A stretch of 64,000 nucleotides of DNA from Spirodela intermedia (lineage: Eukaryota; Streptophyta; Magnoliopsida; Alismatales; Araceae): NCBI GenBank assembly GCA_902729315.2, contig LR746280.1:2228501-2292500 (forward strand), given 5' to 3'. How positions within the stretch are numbered: position 1 is the stretch's first letter; every line of letters begins with the position of its first letter. The translations under genes and the position numbers were made by a program. Shown here piece after piece: positions 1-11,543 of the stretch. The notes under the pieces are model-generated. The model did no database searches. It was not told where the DNA came from and saw nothing but the letters and a program-made list of their open reading frames with translations.

Positions 1-3000
1 GATTTTTTCTAGTATGGTACAACCTGTGTTAGGTATTGTTTGTGTGTTCAACTGAACTATCGTTAATTCTTTCTGTCAAGACAGAAACGAAGTTTGGTTC
101 ATTATTTTAACATTTCTCTTTTGCTAATTTACAGGAAAAAGGGATTTTGTTTGCTTTATCTCAGGTTGCATACGGCGCCTGCTTATTTTTAGGCTACTGG
201 GGTTATTTTATTTTCTTTCGTGTTGATGGAAAATCTCAGATTTTTCCTTCCAGGTACTTTGTATTGTCTTCGGTAGCTAATATACTCTGAGTCTTTAAAA
301 TTGTCATTACTGTGCGGAGCACAACGCTTCCATGTTCTTGGCTTTTCTTCTGTTTTGCTCATCATGAGTCTCCAGATGTGTTTTGTTCATTTCTACGTGT
401 ATGGTTGTGCCATGTCTTCATGTCTTTTCTCTGTGATTTCCGTGATAACATGATTATACATTTGTGCAGAGCCGGAAGCATGAAAGATAATGATGGCCAA
501 CTTTGGTTCCTGTGTTTCTTGTTTACCTGGCAGTCCCTACAAAAGTTTTTCCTTCAGGAAGGTGAAAAATTGGTTCTCATGTGGTTTGATGTGTCCTTTG
601 ATCAGGCAATATATGGGCTTGTGGACAAACTAGGTGAGCCTTACACTTTCCTGGATGGTACAACATGTAAATGTTTGATTTTATATGCATTTTGTAGATA
701 AAATAAGGATTTTATTCTTTTTTTATATATATGTTTTCTTATCCCGGTGACTTGTGTTTTCAGGAAGCTTAGTTGTGAGAATGATATTTCTTCCTTTTGA
801 GGAAAGCGCTTATGCGACATTTGCTAAATTTGCCTCAGGTGAGGTGCAGGTTTATTGTATGTTTGGCTCATTATGATCATTTAAAGTGGCTTGCTATAGA
901 TGATGTATAAGCATGAAATTGAGATATGAAAACATATTTATTTACTATAATGGTTGATATCATATTGAGGGGCTTGAGTAAGAGTTCTAACCTTGACAAG
1001 AGGCTGATCATTTTCATTAGTGAGTTTTTTTAGATATTTTAATTTTTTTGTTATATTAGTGAATATGCAATGAACCCGCATCAAACAAGTATGGTCATAA
1101 TTATTGTTTCTTAGTACATTATTTCTATGTGCTATTGGGCATACTCAATATCTGGAAAAGTTCATTTATTTCCCAGGACCCTGTTTAGGTTCTGGCCGAC
1201 CATCGATTATTGGGAAAATGCCTTTCTTTGTGATGACGAGGATCATGTGAAAATAGGTTTTGTTCTATTCTGAGTCTCGATATGCATCAGGATCTGTTGA
1301 GTTGACCCATTGTCAGACCAGGATAAATTTCACTCTGCCCTGCTTCGTACTGGCTTGAAGTGAGTCACATGTGACCTAGGTGGTATCATACAAGTTGCAT
1401 GGTCCAGAGGATCAGATCTAATTGTTGACTCGTAAGACTCAGAGAACTTGGACCGATGCAATTTGATGTGACATGGTTTTGAAGATTTACCTAGTTCGTA
1501 TTTTTGTATGTTAGTGAACTTCGATATATAATCCAGTTTTCCCCTTGAAACTAGATTTTTAAGGTATGATTCCAATCTGACCTCTAGTGTCCAGATTGAT
1601 ATCATTCAGGCATTGGGTGGTAAAAACGAGCAGAAAACCAGGATGGTCAAGGATCATATGTAAATCACAGAATATTCCTAAATGAGGATCAACTTGCAAG
1701 AAATCTATATGAGGATGTTCTCTGTTGAGATAATTATGTCTCGGTAAAATAAATTATCGTTGACTTTTGAATTGGCTTAAGGTCCCTAGCAGTTCATATT
1801 TTCTTTTACACTGAGTGATTATATCAGAGCACCATAATACCCTTGAGGATTTATGTGGTAAGCTCAGAGTCTAAAAGGGGCCGTCAGTGGGCACTAGAGG
1901 AAATCTCAATTTGTCTGATATCCTCGTGGGATGAATAGTCATCTCCAACGGGATCACAGTGGAAATGTTTGGCAATGACTAAAAATAGTAGTATATAGAG
2001 ATGATCAGCACTATCTAGCAGAGAAAAATAGATGTCATAATTAGGGTTATCAAGCCTCACTAGATTCAAACATGCGCTTGATATATTGGCATCAGAAATA
2101 CCAAACGAATATAAATCTCCCAAGACAACTATAATATTCAAATATGCTTTTGATGTTCTGCCACTGGAAACACAACTATTAAAATTAAGATATAAAATAT
2201 TGAGGGTTCCAATGAATTGATTCAAAAAAGCAGTTAGATGCTCAAGCGGTTGGCAATTTCTTCTTTAATAACATGGGTTAGACGGTGCATGTGACTCAGA
2301 ACATACGTTTCTGGTGAAATAGCTGAACACAGTTAGAATATCCTCTAAACATTTGAGAAACTTGAAAGAATGAAAGGATTATGTCCGGGGCTGAAGAAAA
2401 GGTCTCAAAGGAACTTGGTGACTCCTTAAGTTGAATTCGGGTAATTTGTTTCCGTATTTCCGTCAAGATTATTGTCTGAAGAAATGATTTTTTTCCCCTT
2501 TATCGGCTGGTTGTTCACCAAACAGTTTTTGATGCACTTTTTGACAGCGTTTAAAATATAAAACTATTTGATCAACTATTTCCAGATTTGGAGAAGTTTG
2601 CTGCTCAGTAATTGGTGTCTCTATTTGGAATGATTCTGGTTCATATTTTTTTAAAAAATTGTTTTTTTTTGGGTAAATTTTGTTCTTCCTTCTTCAATCA
2701 CTTGCCGTACTTCCTTGTTGAAACATGTTCTTGTAGTTATCTTCGTCAATGCTGGGTTTGATTGTGTTGTGGCAGGGCAATCACCCAATCGGGTTCTGAG
2801 ATTGGGAAATGCTCTTGCAGATGCCTTGAAGCTCATCATGTTGATCGGTATGCTTTACCATTAATCGTCACATTCCCTAGCTTCATAAAGTTTCAAGTTG
2901 CAAAGTTCCATCTTCATTTCTGAGAAGGTTGGATGTGTAGCCCGAAAGTTATTAAACGATGCTTATCTATAAGTCTCAGATGATTGAACTGGAATAGTAC

Positions 3001-3891
3001 AACTTTTTAGAGGACGAGGGATCCTAAACCTGGCTCCTCACTTCCTGACGTGATCTCCCTTGGGACACCTTGGGATGACAAATTGGAGGCACGAAGAAAA
3101 TAACTTCGGAAATTTACGGCCCTAAGGAACCCAGCTCTCTTAAAACAGTTGAAGATCGACCCCTTATGACACTCCGAAAGCCATAAGATCCTCCTCATAT
3201 AAGAGAAGGAAAAACTGAGAATGGTTTTAATTTTTTTTGCTTATTTAAACAGATAATCTGTGGGAGTTGACTGCATTCTTTATTGTTAGAGTAGTGCGAC
3301 TTAAACTGCATCTTTTTGTTCAGGTCTAGTGGTCATTGCATTTGGTCCAAGTTACTCATATGCCCTCATAAGGATACTCTATGAGAGGAAGTGGAGCGAT
3401 GGAGAAGCCTCTACTGCCCTTCGTTATTATTGCCTTTATGTGATTCTTTTGGCTATGAATGGTGAGTGCGCTTCATTCAGTATTCATGTCGCCTGAAGCT
3501 TTTAATGGTCATTTCTTTTCAGTTTTCAAAATTTCCAAGCCGAAGTTCTGCCTGTTATGCTCGGATACCTACTTTCAGGGACCTCAGAAGCATTCATGCA
3601 CGCAGTTGCCGACAAAAGTCAACTGAAGAAGTCAAATAATTCCTTGGTCGTTTTCTCCGTGATCTACATGCTCCTCAACGTTAGCTTGGTTCAGCATGCA
3701 GGAGCTGCGGGGCTTATTGCCGCTAACTCCATAAGTATCCTTTTCAAACTTTAGAAGTATAAATCTATAACCATACAATGCGTATTTTCATTCCTTGGTG
3801 TGGTGAGCCGAGACCATCGCCCATCATCAGGCCCTCTACACATCTCAGAAACCTCCTCAACCTTAGCGTCACAAAAGGACCTAGCTGTAGG

Positions 3892-3943
<52 letters not shown>

Positions 3944-4414
3944 TTGTACCTTTCTGAGTATCTGAGTGCAAAACATATCCTCATTTCTTTGAAAGTAATC
4001 CGAGCGCACCACTAGATAAACTTATTATGAGCCTAATTCTATGAATAGAATCAAGTGTGCTGCTAGTTCTCTTCTTGACTGTGCATGAAAGATATGATAC
4101 TGCGAATCATCTACTCTGCAATATTCATCAAGCGTTTTTTCCAGGTGGGTTATTAACCACGCAGGGTCTCTTTTCCCTCTTGAGCACTAGATAAAATGGA
4201 GCTCACATTCTGTGTTCTGACTGTCGACAGGGTTCTTCCTATTTCTCTTTCCGTCGCTGCTTGCCATCGGGTTGGCCAATACTACTCGTCTCAGGTACCA
4301 TAACTCTGGCTTCCGAGAGACTCATTCTGGATCGAGAGAACTTCTGGCCGACCCTCCTCGTCCATCTCTCCGTCGGGATCACCTGCTTCTGCACGTCGAT
4401 CATCTACATGTATG

Positions 4415-4450
<36 letters not shown>

Positions 4451-4922
4451 AGCTCTGCCATACGTATCCAGTCCTAGGCTTCATTCTTCTATCTTGCACT
4501 TCCTTGTCTATCACGGGTGTTGTTTCTGTGCCTTTTGATCCCTATGAGAGCTGAATAATCTACAGTTTTTCCTTCTTTTTTTTTAACTGTATAATCAGAG
4601 AAAGGGAATCTTCTTTCGCATCTACAGAAGGGTTCTTGTTCTGCGGATAGGGACTGCCAATCTTCTCCCTGCCTAACTCTGCCATTTATAGCCAGTCTTA
4701 GGGCTTCCATCTGCCTCATCCTTATCCCTTGCACTTTTATTTTCTATTATGGGTGGTTGTTTCCTGAGCCTTCTGATCCCCAAGAACTGGATAATCTTCA
4801 TGTTTTCCTGGTTCGGCTCACCCTCTGGAAGATCTAATTCATCCTCCATTGTTGTTGGCAGATACCGCCGAGAGAAGCTCTTCCTCACCAAGATCGCCCG
4901 TCCTAATCAGCACACCGACTGA
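1..4922 (+). CDS. RFT1: RFT1-like lipid-linked oligosaccharide flippase, 3' part (5' end outside window)
   Basis: This is the C-terminal two-thirds (about 338 residues) of the RFT1 family, the ER multi-pass membrane protein needed to bring Man5GlcNAc2-PP-dolichol to the lumenal side for N-glycan assembly. Exons read from splice sites: 135-253, 470-633, 764-838, 2776-2847, 3324-3461, 3579-3734, 4092-4144, 4231-4409 and 4862-4922; all phases join. Visible family motifs are [47 protein letters not shown] and a final YRREKLF tail ending in TGA at 4920-4922. The intron at 839-2775 is long and holds no recognisable gene. The introns at 3735-4091 and 4410-4861 carry GA/CT microsatellites. The family is clear; the missing exons lie upstream of base 1. 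Confidence 0.93.
3893..3942. repeat. GA microsatellite in RFT1 intron
   Basis: An uninterrupted GA run passes into CAGAGA units. It creates spurious Arg/Glu and Ser/Leu open frames on both strands. Confidence 0.95.
4413..4447. repeat. CT microsatellite just after an RFT1 splice donor
   Basis: About 16 CT units begin four bases after the donor of the penultimate RFT1 exon, at the start of the last intron. Confidence 0.95.
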
Positions 4923-5039
4923 GAGGAGATTGCTCCCCACAATTCCCTGTCTTACTGAGGATAATAAATAACAAGAACAGATCGATGCGTCTGAGTTTCA
5001 AGGTGAGGGACTCTCTCTTTGTAGCTTATCCAGTGCTAT

Positions 5040-6250
5040 GCAGGATCCTGAACGCTAATTTAGAAAGAGCGAATCGGCCGATTTGGATCGAGGAATCGGC
5101 ATGGTTCCTGGGCAATTGATCTTCCACCTGGATCAGAAACACTGACTTTGAGGGAGAATCGACCCGGTTCTAAGGGCGCTTGGTTCTCAGCCGATCCTCT
5201 GCATGGATCCTAAAGACTAATTTAGAGAGGGAATCTGCAGATTCAACATCAATTTAGAAAGATTATCAGCCGATTCTGATCAAGGAATCTGCTTGATTAT
5301 CTTTCTAATCTGACGTTGAATCTACCGATCCCCTCTCTAAATTAGTGTTTGGGATCAGATCAAGGAATGATTGGTAATCTGATCTTGAAAACTTTATTTT
5401 AGATACCGGAGGCAGGAGTTTAGAGAGGAAATCGGCAGATTCAACATCAGTTTAGTGATAATTAGCCGATCCAGATCAAGGAATTGGCTGATTATCTTTC
5501 TAAACTGATGTTGAATCTCTCGATTCTCTCTCTAAACTAGTGTTTGGGATCAGATCAAGGAATTGACAAAGGTCCAGTAGATTCTAGTAGCCCGATCCGC
5601 AGCTTGAATCTTTGAAGACTTTAGTTTAGATACCGGAATTAGTGGGAATTTAGAAATGGAATCGGCCGATTCAGCATATGTTTAAAGATAATCAATTGAT
5701 TCAGATTAAGGAATTAGTTGATTATCTTTCTAAACTGATGTTGAATATCCCGATTCTCTCTCTAAACTAGTGTTTGGGATCAGATCAAGGAACCGACACA
5801 GGTCCAGCAGATTTTAGTAGCCCAATCCATAACTTGAATCTTTGAAAACTTTATTTTACATACGAGAATTGGCAGGAGTTTAGAGAGGAAATCAATAGAT
5901 TCAACCTCAGTTTAGAAAGATAATTAGCCGATTCAGATTAAGGAATTAGTTGATTATCTCTCTAAATTAATATTGAATCTGCCGATCCCTGGTCTAAATT
6001 AGTATTTGGGATCAGATCAAGGAATTGACACAGGTCCGGTAGATTCTAGCACCCTGACCCATAGCCAGCATCTTGAGAACTTGATTTTAGATACCGTAAT
6101 TGGCAGGAATTTAAAGAGGGAATCGGCAGATTCAGCATCAGTTTAGAGGGATAATCAGCTGATTCAGATCAAGGAATTGGCTTGATTATCTGTCTACATT
6201 AACCTTGAATCTGCCGATCCCTGCTTTAAATTAGTGCTTGGGGTCAGATC
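5040..6250. repeat. Tandem array of fold-back (inverted-repeat) units
   Basis: About five diverged units repeat with a period near 230 bases (first spacing about 200). Each unit has an inverted repeat with arms of about 55-60 bases around a short loop, then a spacer of about 100 bases containing GGGATCAGATCAAGGA. Hairpins lie at about 5215-5346, 5416-5540, 5647-5770, 5877-6003 and 6107-6235, with a partial copy near 5053-5110. In the second, GATTCAACATCAGTTTAG (5438-5455) is matched exactly by its reverse complement at 5500-5517. The outer arms pair TTTAGAGAGG with CCTCTCTAAA. There are no long open frames. The array fills the interval between the RFT1 stop and the 3' end of the naphthoate synthase gene. 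I do not recognise the family. Confidence 0.9.
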
Positions 6251-6599
6251 AAAGCCTGGATCTTCAATACTTCGATTTAGATGCCGGGATCGGGCGGACT
6301 TGGGTGATCCCAATCTTACGATGAAGCCGGCCGTTGTTTAATTGTTTTTATAAAACCTCGTAAAGTTGTTTATTCCGGAAGCCCCTGGATGTTCTGCACG
6401 AACTAGCAGGTCCCCCCCCCCCTACTGCTGATTGAAATAGATGTTTGCTTCTATGCCCCTGGACTATTCAGATTTTACATTTTCACCCGGCGGAAAACGC
6501 TGATGAGTTATTATTTTATGAAAATACCTTGAAATTTGTTGTATATACCACTTTAGTCCACCTCGGCGATCGGATGTGATGTTTATTCTGTCCTCGGCG

Positions 6600-6660
6600 A
6601 GGTCCACACACACACGCGCACATAGACGCACACACACAGACACACAAACGCACAGAGAGC
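6600..6660. repeat. CA-rich simple repeat
   Basis: Imperfect CA/CACG repeats lie just downstream (in gene sense) of the naphthoate synthase stop codon, probably in or near its 3' UTR. Confidence 0.85.
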
Positions 6661-6713
6661 CCGATGAGGGACCTCGGGCAGGAAGGGTCACCAGAAGAAG
6701 GCAGAAGGGATCT

Positions 6714-9700
6714 TCAGGGTCTCCAAGGAAACTTGGAGAAGTCGGGGCGCCGACTTTCCATGTAGGCCGTCTTTCCCTCCTTAGCCTCCGTGGAGCCGTA
6801 GAACAGCAGCGTAGCTTGCCCGCCGAAATCCTGAAGAAGGGGACACAACGGAGGGTGAGAGCTTCCAGAGGACGTGATTGCGGAGAGAGGGAGTAGAGAG
6901 AGAGATTGATAAAGAGACGGAGGGTGAGAGCTTCCAGTGGACATGATATCGGAGAGGGAAAGTAGAGAGAGAGAGAGGGAGTGTGAGAGCTTTCAGGGGA
7001 CGTGATATCGGAGAGCGAAAGTAGAGGGAGAGAGAGAGAGATTGAGACACCTGAAGACCGGCGTGGCCGTCGTCGGCGGCATTTATGGCCGATTTCAGGA
7101 CCCGGATTGCCGTCGGGCTGTTCCTCAGGATCTCGCGGCACCACTTCACCGTTTCTCGCTCCAGATTTTCAAGCTGCGGAGGGGAGGAGAGGGGTGAAGG
7201 GATAAGGGAGAGAGGAAGACCCTGAAGATATTCAGAACGAAATTGGAAAATCTCAGCTAACGCCCAGTTTCCTGTGGAATAAGAACTCCAGAGTTGAATT
7301 AAACTCGGATGACCCAATAGCCAGCCATTTATATTCCAGGTCAAAGCCCATCTGGGTTCGGATTTTTCAGCTAGAGTGCCCTATGTTCCACCTGATATTT
7401 CTACCCTGGATATTAATCCATGCATTGAAGATCGGCCCAGAAGTGGCAACAGCGTTGACCATGGATGTCGCCTTACCGGAACAACAGCGTTGACGAGTCC
7501 CATTCTCTCCGCTTCGCGGGCATCATAGAATCGCGACAAGAACCACATTTCCCGGGCTTTCTTGGGCCCAATCTGACGAAAAAGCGGAGAACACGAGGAG
7601 ATCAGGGGGTAATCACCAGAAAATCATTCAAATAATCTTTTTCACGGTTAAAACGATATAATTCCCATCGAATTTGGACAAAAATGGCAATCAATCTGGG
7701 AAATCATTTTAAAAACCGTTCTGAAAAATGATACTTTCCCCGGTGGTATCGATTTCTTCAAGATCAATAAGATGAACCAACCCCACTTAAAAACCCAAAA
7801 CCCTTCACACACATCTGTAGTCTGTAGCTTACCAGACGAGACATGATAGAGCTCCCATAGCCTGCGTCAAAGCTTCCCACCTGCACAAGGGAGATGCCGC
7901 TGTCGATTGAATAACAAATGAAGATATTTGAAGCGAAGAACTAATTTTCGCGTGATTTTGCGAAAATGTCTATGGAAATTGAAATCTTCTGGTAGGTTTA
8001 AGACAAGAATTGATGTTGCACAGATTTAGATGCTGTTAATTGCAGTGTGTTTAATGAAGAAGGGAAATTCGTGAACACCTCCCCTGATGAATATGATATC
8101 CCACAACAACAAAAAGAAAAATTAGACCTCTCCACTGATGTATTCTCATCTATCTCTGAACTTGCTTTCAGAGAACCGAGCTCAAAGCTGATTGCGTCTT
8201 TAGAAGAAATATGCATCCATCATAATGCAAACCAATTGGCTTGAGTCAGGGGGACCCATTAAATGTCAAAATACAGAAGGCTTGCATTGGATCTAGGAGT
8301 GACAATCATATGCTAAAAATTGAGGGCATCCTCGTGTCAGAGCGAGATTCTACCACTGAGCCATATCCCCTTCACTCTCCTATCATGAATTAGGCATAAA
8401 AACCTAAGGACAAAGAAAGTCAACGCCCCTTTCGATGCTCCTCACCAGTAGTTGTGTCATCTTTTTTTCACTATCACAAATTACCGAAGAAACATACAGA
8501 AGGGCTTTAATTTCCAGGTACTCCTATCAGATAGGTCTTTGCTAGGAAATTTGGTGATGACTCGGTATTAACAATGGAAATTAACAATAACTGAATATCA
8601 GAAAGTTAAGTGCCAACACCTTTGGACCCGTTTGGCCGAAAACAGCATTGTCAGCTGCTATAGTTAAATCACAAACCATGTGAAGCACATGCCCGCCACC
8701 AACAGCATATCCTGCAACCTGCAAGTGGGAGACGAGATAAGTTTATCTAAAAAAGAGAAAATAACGACGTATGAATGCTAGAAATGGAGGGTGCATACCA
8801 TTGCTATCACAGGCTTTGGTATTCGGCGAATCTGCATCTGTACGCAGAAAGAAAATAAGATAAATATGGATGTTCACATTTATTAATATTAATGTATTTT
8901 TTGGAACGAAAAATTAAAAGGATCCTCAAAACTTGTCTCACTTTGGTGGGAGGGAAAATATAGAAGGCACCGTAGATATTTATAAAATACTCATACATCG
9001 TACCAAAGAACTGTAGGTTGTTTTAGCTGTGATACTCTTTGTTTATTCTCTGTGAGATAGAGCACAGAAAATCGGCCTAGATGCGAAGGAAGGTGTTATA
9101 AATGATCTTCTAATAGAAGGGACGACAAAAGACAGTTAAAATATATGAGGTTCCAGCTAGTTTAGAGTAACAGCAGCCCAATTCTTTAACACGAATTTTG
9201 TGATATTGAAATATGATTGAAAAATATCCAGCTACCTTAAAAAATGGTCAAAACTTGAGGAAGGAAAATTTTGAATCGATGCTATTGAAGCGACATATAG
9301 AGGTGATGCCAGAAACATGTGAAAGAGATGCGGATAAGAACCTGCAGGTCCAGAACATTGAGACGACCAGTCCCACCATCGTCAACATATCCATCATCGC
9401 CCCTCAGTGACTGGTCACCCCCACTGCAAAATGCTTCTGTTCCCTGTAAGAAACAGATAGAGAAAGTATATAAATAAATTTTGATTAAATCGATCCAGTA
9501 CTTCAGACGTTCCGGGAAAAGAAAATGCTAAGATTGATGAAGATCGCTTTCCTCGAATCTTGTCGTAAGGAAATATAATGCTTTCTCTAGTGATCAGGAA
9601 GAAGCGCAGAATGAAATGTTAGACTGAAAAACAGATCCCAACTATAGAAACCGAGCTCGAGAGGACCGATGAATATTGTGATTCAACTCAGGAATTAGTT

Positions 9701-10283
9701 GTAAAGCGGTCAAAATGATGATTCAGAATGGAACATCGGGTGGCCCGGTCAACCGAAAACATACAAGGGGAGCTCTTACCTTTCCAGTAAAAATGATGAC
9801 CCCGATGGATAAATCGTCCCTGGCGTCATTAAATGCTCGGACGAGCTCCTTCACAGTCTGCGGCCGGAAGGCATTCCTCCTCTCGGGACGGTTGATCGTA
9901 ATCTTCCCCCGCAGGAACACAAGCAACCGAAATCAGCACTCCCGACACGCACCAAAACGATAAAAAACGGCAAAGACAATTCTATCCAGTTCGCTCGGCG
10001 CTGAATCGCCACCAATACAAACCTTGGCAATACCCTCGCCGACGGCCTTCTCGTAGATGATGTCCACGAACGGCCTCCCCGACTCGTCCACCGCCTCCTT
10101 CCAAACGGCTTCGTGAGCAGCTACCTCGCCGTGGATGCGGCGGTAGCTGTCGGTGCCGGCGGAAGTGGCGCATCTCTGCACGGACGGAATGTGGAGAGAG
10201 GCGACCGGCAGGAGGTGGCCGGCGAGCCGCGTTATCCTCCTCTGCGAAATGTGGATGCTCTCCTCCAAATCTCCGGCCGCCAT
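6714..10283 (-). CDS. MENB: 1,4-dihydroxy-2-naphthoyl-CoA synthase (naphthoate synthase), peroxisomal
   Basis: A crotonase-fold enzyme that closes the second ring of phylloquinone by converting O-succinylbenzoyl-CoA to dihydroxynaphthoyl-CoA. Nine exons, in order: 10283-10023, 9902-9780, 9443-9342, 8837-8799, 8718-8620, 7880-7833, 7572-7477, 7173-7051 and 6830-6714. They sum to 335 residues, every junction falls between codons, and the length is normal for plant enzymes. Crotonase/MenB motifs include [42 protein letters not shown] and the C-terminal RRPDFSKF. Residues 19-27 (RITRLAGHL) fit the PTS2 consensus R-[LI]-x5-H-L, matching the known peroxisomal location of the plant enzyme. The ATG at 10283 is the first in frame and keeps the PTS2. 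Introns hold a minisatellite (6850-7045) and a small plus-strand ORF (7966-8244). Confidence 0.96.
6850..7045. repeat. Minisatellite in last naphthoate synthase intron
   Basis: Three tandem copies of about 60-70 bases share GTGAGAGCTTCCAG, then GGACGTGATATCGGAGAG-like sequence and a GA tract. Together they make up most of the 220-base terminal intron. Confidence 0.8.
7966..8244 (+). other. Candidate small nested ORF or gene fragment inside a naphthoate synthase intron
   Basis: On the strand opposite the host gene, an open frame with balanced codon use runs from 8046 to a TGA at 8242-8244. It is preceded by the acceptor-like TTAATTGCAG. It can be joined in frame to a short upstream exon at 7966-7991 beginning ATG TCT ATG, giving 74 residues, but the implied intron is only 54 bases, below the usual plant minimum. 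The product is acidic (FNEEGKFV near the start, [11 protein letters not shown] near the end). I recognise no family. It may be a captured exon from another gene or a chance ORF. Confidence 0.3.
8322..8375 (-). other. tRNA-like / possible SINE head fragment
   Basis: Read on the minus strand, GATATGGCTCAGTGGTAGAA resembles the 5' half of a tRNA. It has a good pol III A box (TGGCTCAGTGG) and a possible anticodon stem CTCG/CGAG, but no B box or T arm follows. It sits in the same naphthoate synthase intron as the nested ORF. A truncated tRNA-derived SINE is more likely than a functional tRNA. Confidence 0.35.
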
Positions 10284-11543
10284 GGGAGAAGCAATTCAGA
10301 GCTCGAGCAGGAGAGAGACGGCGGAGGCGCCACGGCGAGTGGTGGGAAGCTCTTCGCCCCTCCCCCCAATTATTTATTCGGATAATGCCACATGTCAACG
10401 CTGCAACTGTCGACATTACGCTGTCGCTTCCATTTTGATTTCGGAAAAATGCGGGTCTGTAGAGATCCGTTTTATATTGTCAAGATAATCCATGATCGGA
10501 CGGTCCCCATCGAACGAGATTCCACCGTCATCCCGATGTGACGGATTTGACTTCTGATCCCACCCGAAGCCGGTCACAGTCACCTTTTGCTGGTTCCCTG
10601 CCTACTCGCTATCTTATCTGGGCAAATCTGGAATCCTGATTCGCGCGGCGAATCTGATATGGACGTTGAACTAAATATTATTATTTTTCAATAAAGATGT
10701 CACTATCCCATTAATAACCTAATTAATATCCCTATGAAAATATAAAGAAAAGGGTGGCGAAAGGGGCGAGAGATATCGTGAGAAGACTGGCGAAAGGCAT
10801 GAACATCGCAAAATTAATTTATTTTATTTTATTTTTAAATGATGCTTTAATTAGGTAGGATATAAGTATTTTTATTTATATCGGTGTAAATAATAATAAT
10901 GAGGGTCAAAAGAGAGAGAGAGACAGACAGAACAGAGAGGGGGGGGAGCTTGACAAAATTGTTCACACATTATTTAAGTGTTTTCTACATAGAATAATAT
11001 TATCAAAATAGTCAATTTATTGCATGTTAATTATTCATTAATTTCCTTTAAAAAGACGATACTGGCGTAATTAAAAGAAAGAGAGTCACACATAAAAGTC
11101 AACCCATTGACCCATTAATATACACATTATTCAACCTTCAGAGTAATGAGCAGTCCCAATGGAATCCTCTCTAGGCTTTACAAGGGTCGAGCCCATGACC
11201 CACCTTTTAGGCTTTCTTTCTCTGGTATTGGGCCGGAGACCATAAGGCCATACGAGGACAGGCTGTCTTAGATATCAGGCCGAAGTAATGTAAGAGGCCC
11301 AATTAAAATACTTTATGGGCCTAAATGGGCTCACACAGATCCGGCGCATTAGGTAAAAACCTTGCTGCTAGCGGGCCTTTAGTTTGGAGCCGAGCTGTCA
11401 GCCACGAATCCGAACCGGGTGTCCACGTGGATCCGGTTCAAACCGGTCGGTTCGCTCTCCCCGTTATCTATATACGAGCGCTCTTCCTAAGCCTTCCGCG
11501 GGAGAGCATTTCAGCCAAAATAGAGAGCGAGCGACAGAGAGAT
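10284..11543. other. Divergent intergenic region between naphthoate synthase and PDF1B
   Basis: No convincing gene is present. The stretch is AT-rich and contains a GA/CAGA tract near 10912-10946. A TATA-like TATCTATATA at 11466-11475 lies about 70 bases before the PDF1B ATG. It must hold the promoters of both flanking genes. Confidence 0.6.
11466..11475 (+). promoter_or_regulatory. Probable TATA box of PDF1B
   Basis: TATCTATATA lies 69 bases upstream of the start codon. Transcription from about 30 bases downstream would give a 5' UTR of roughly 40-45 bases containing GA-rich sequence. Confidence 0.5.

Noticed and set aside
6464-7144. 226-codon minus-strand open frame near the naphthoate synthase 3' end
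   Set aside because: It overlaps the true last two exons in a wrong frame and is low-complexity Ser/Leu/Pro from the intron minisatellite and CA repeat.
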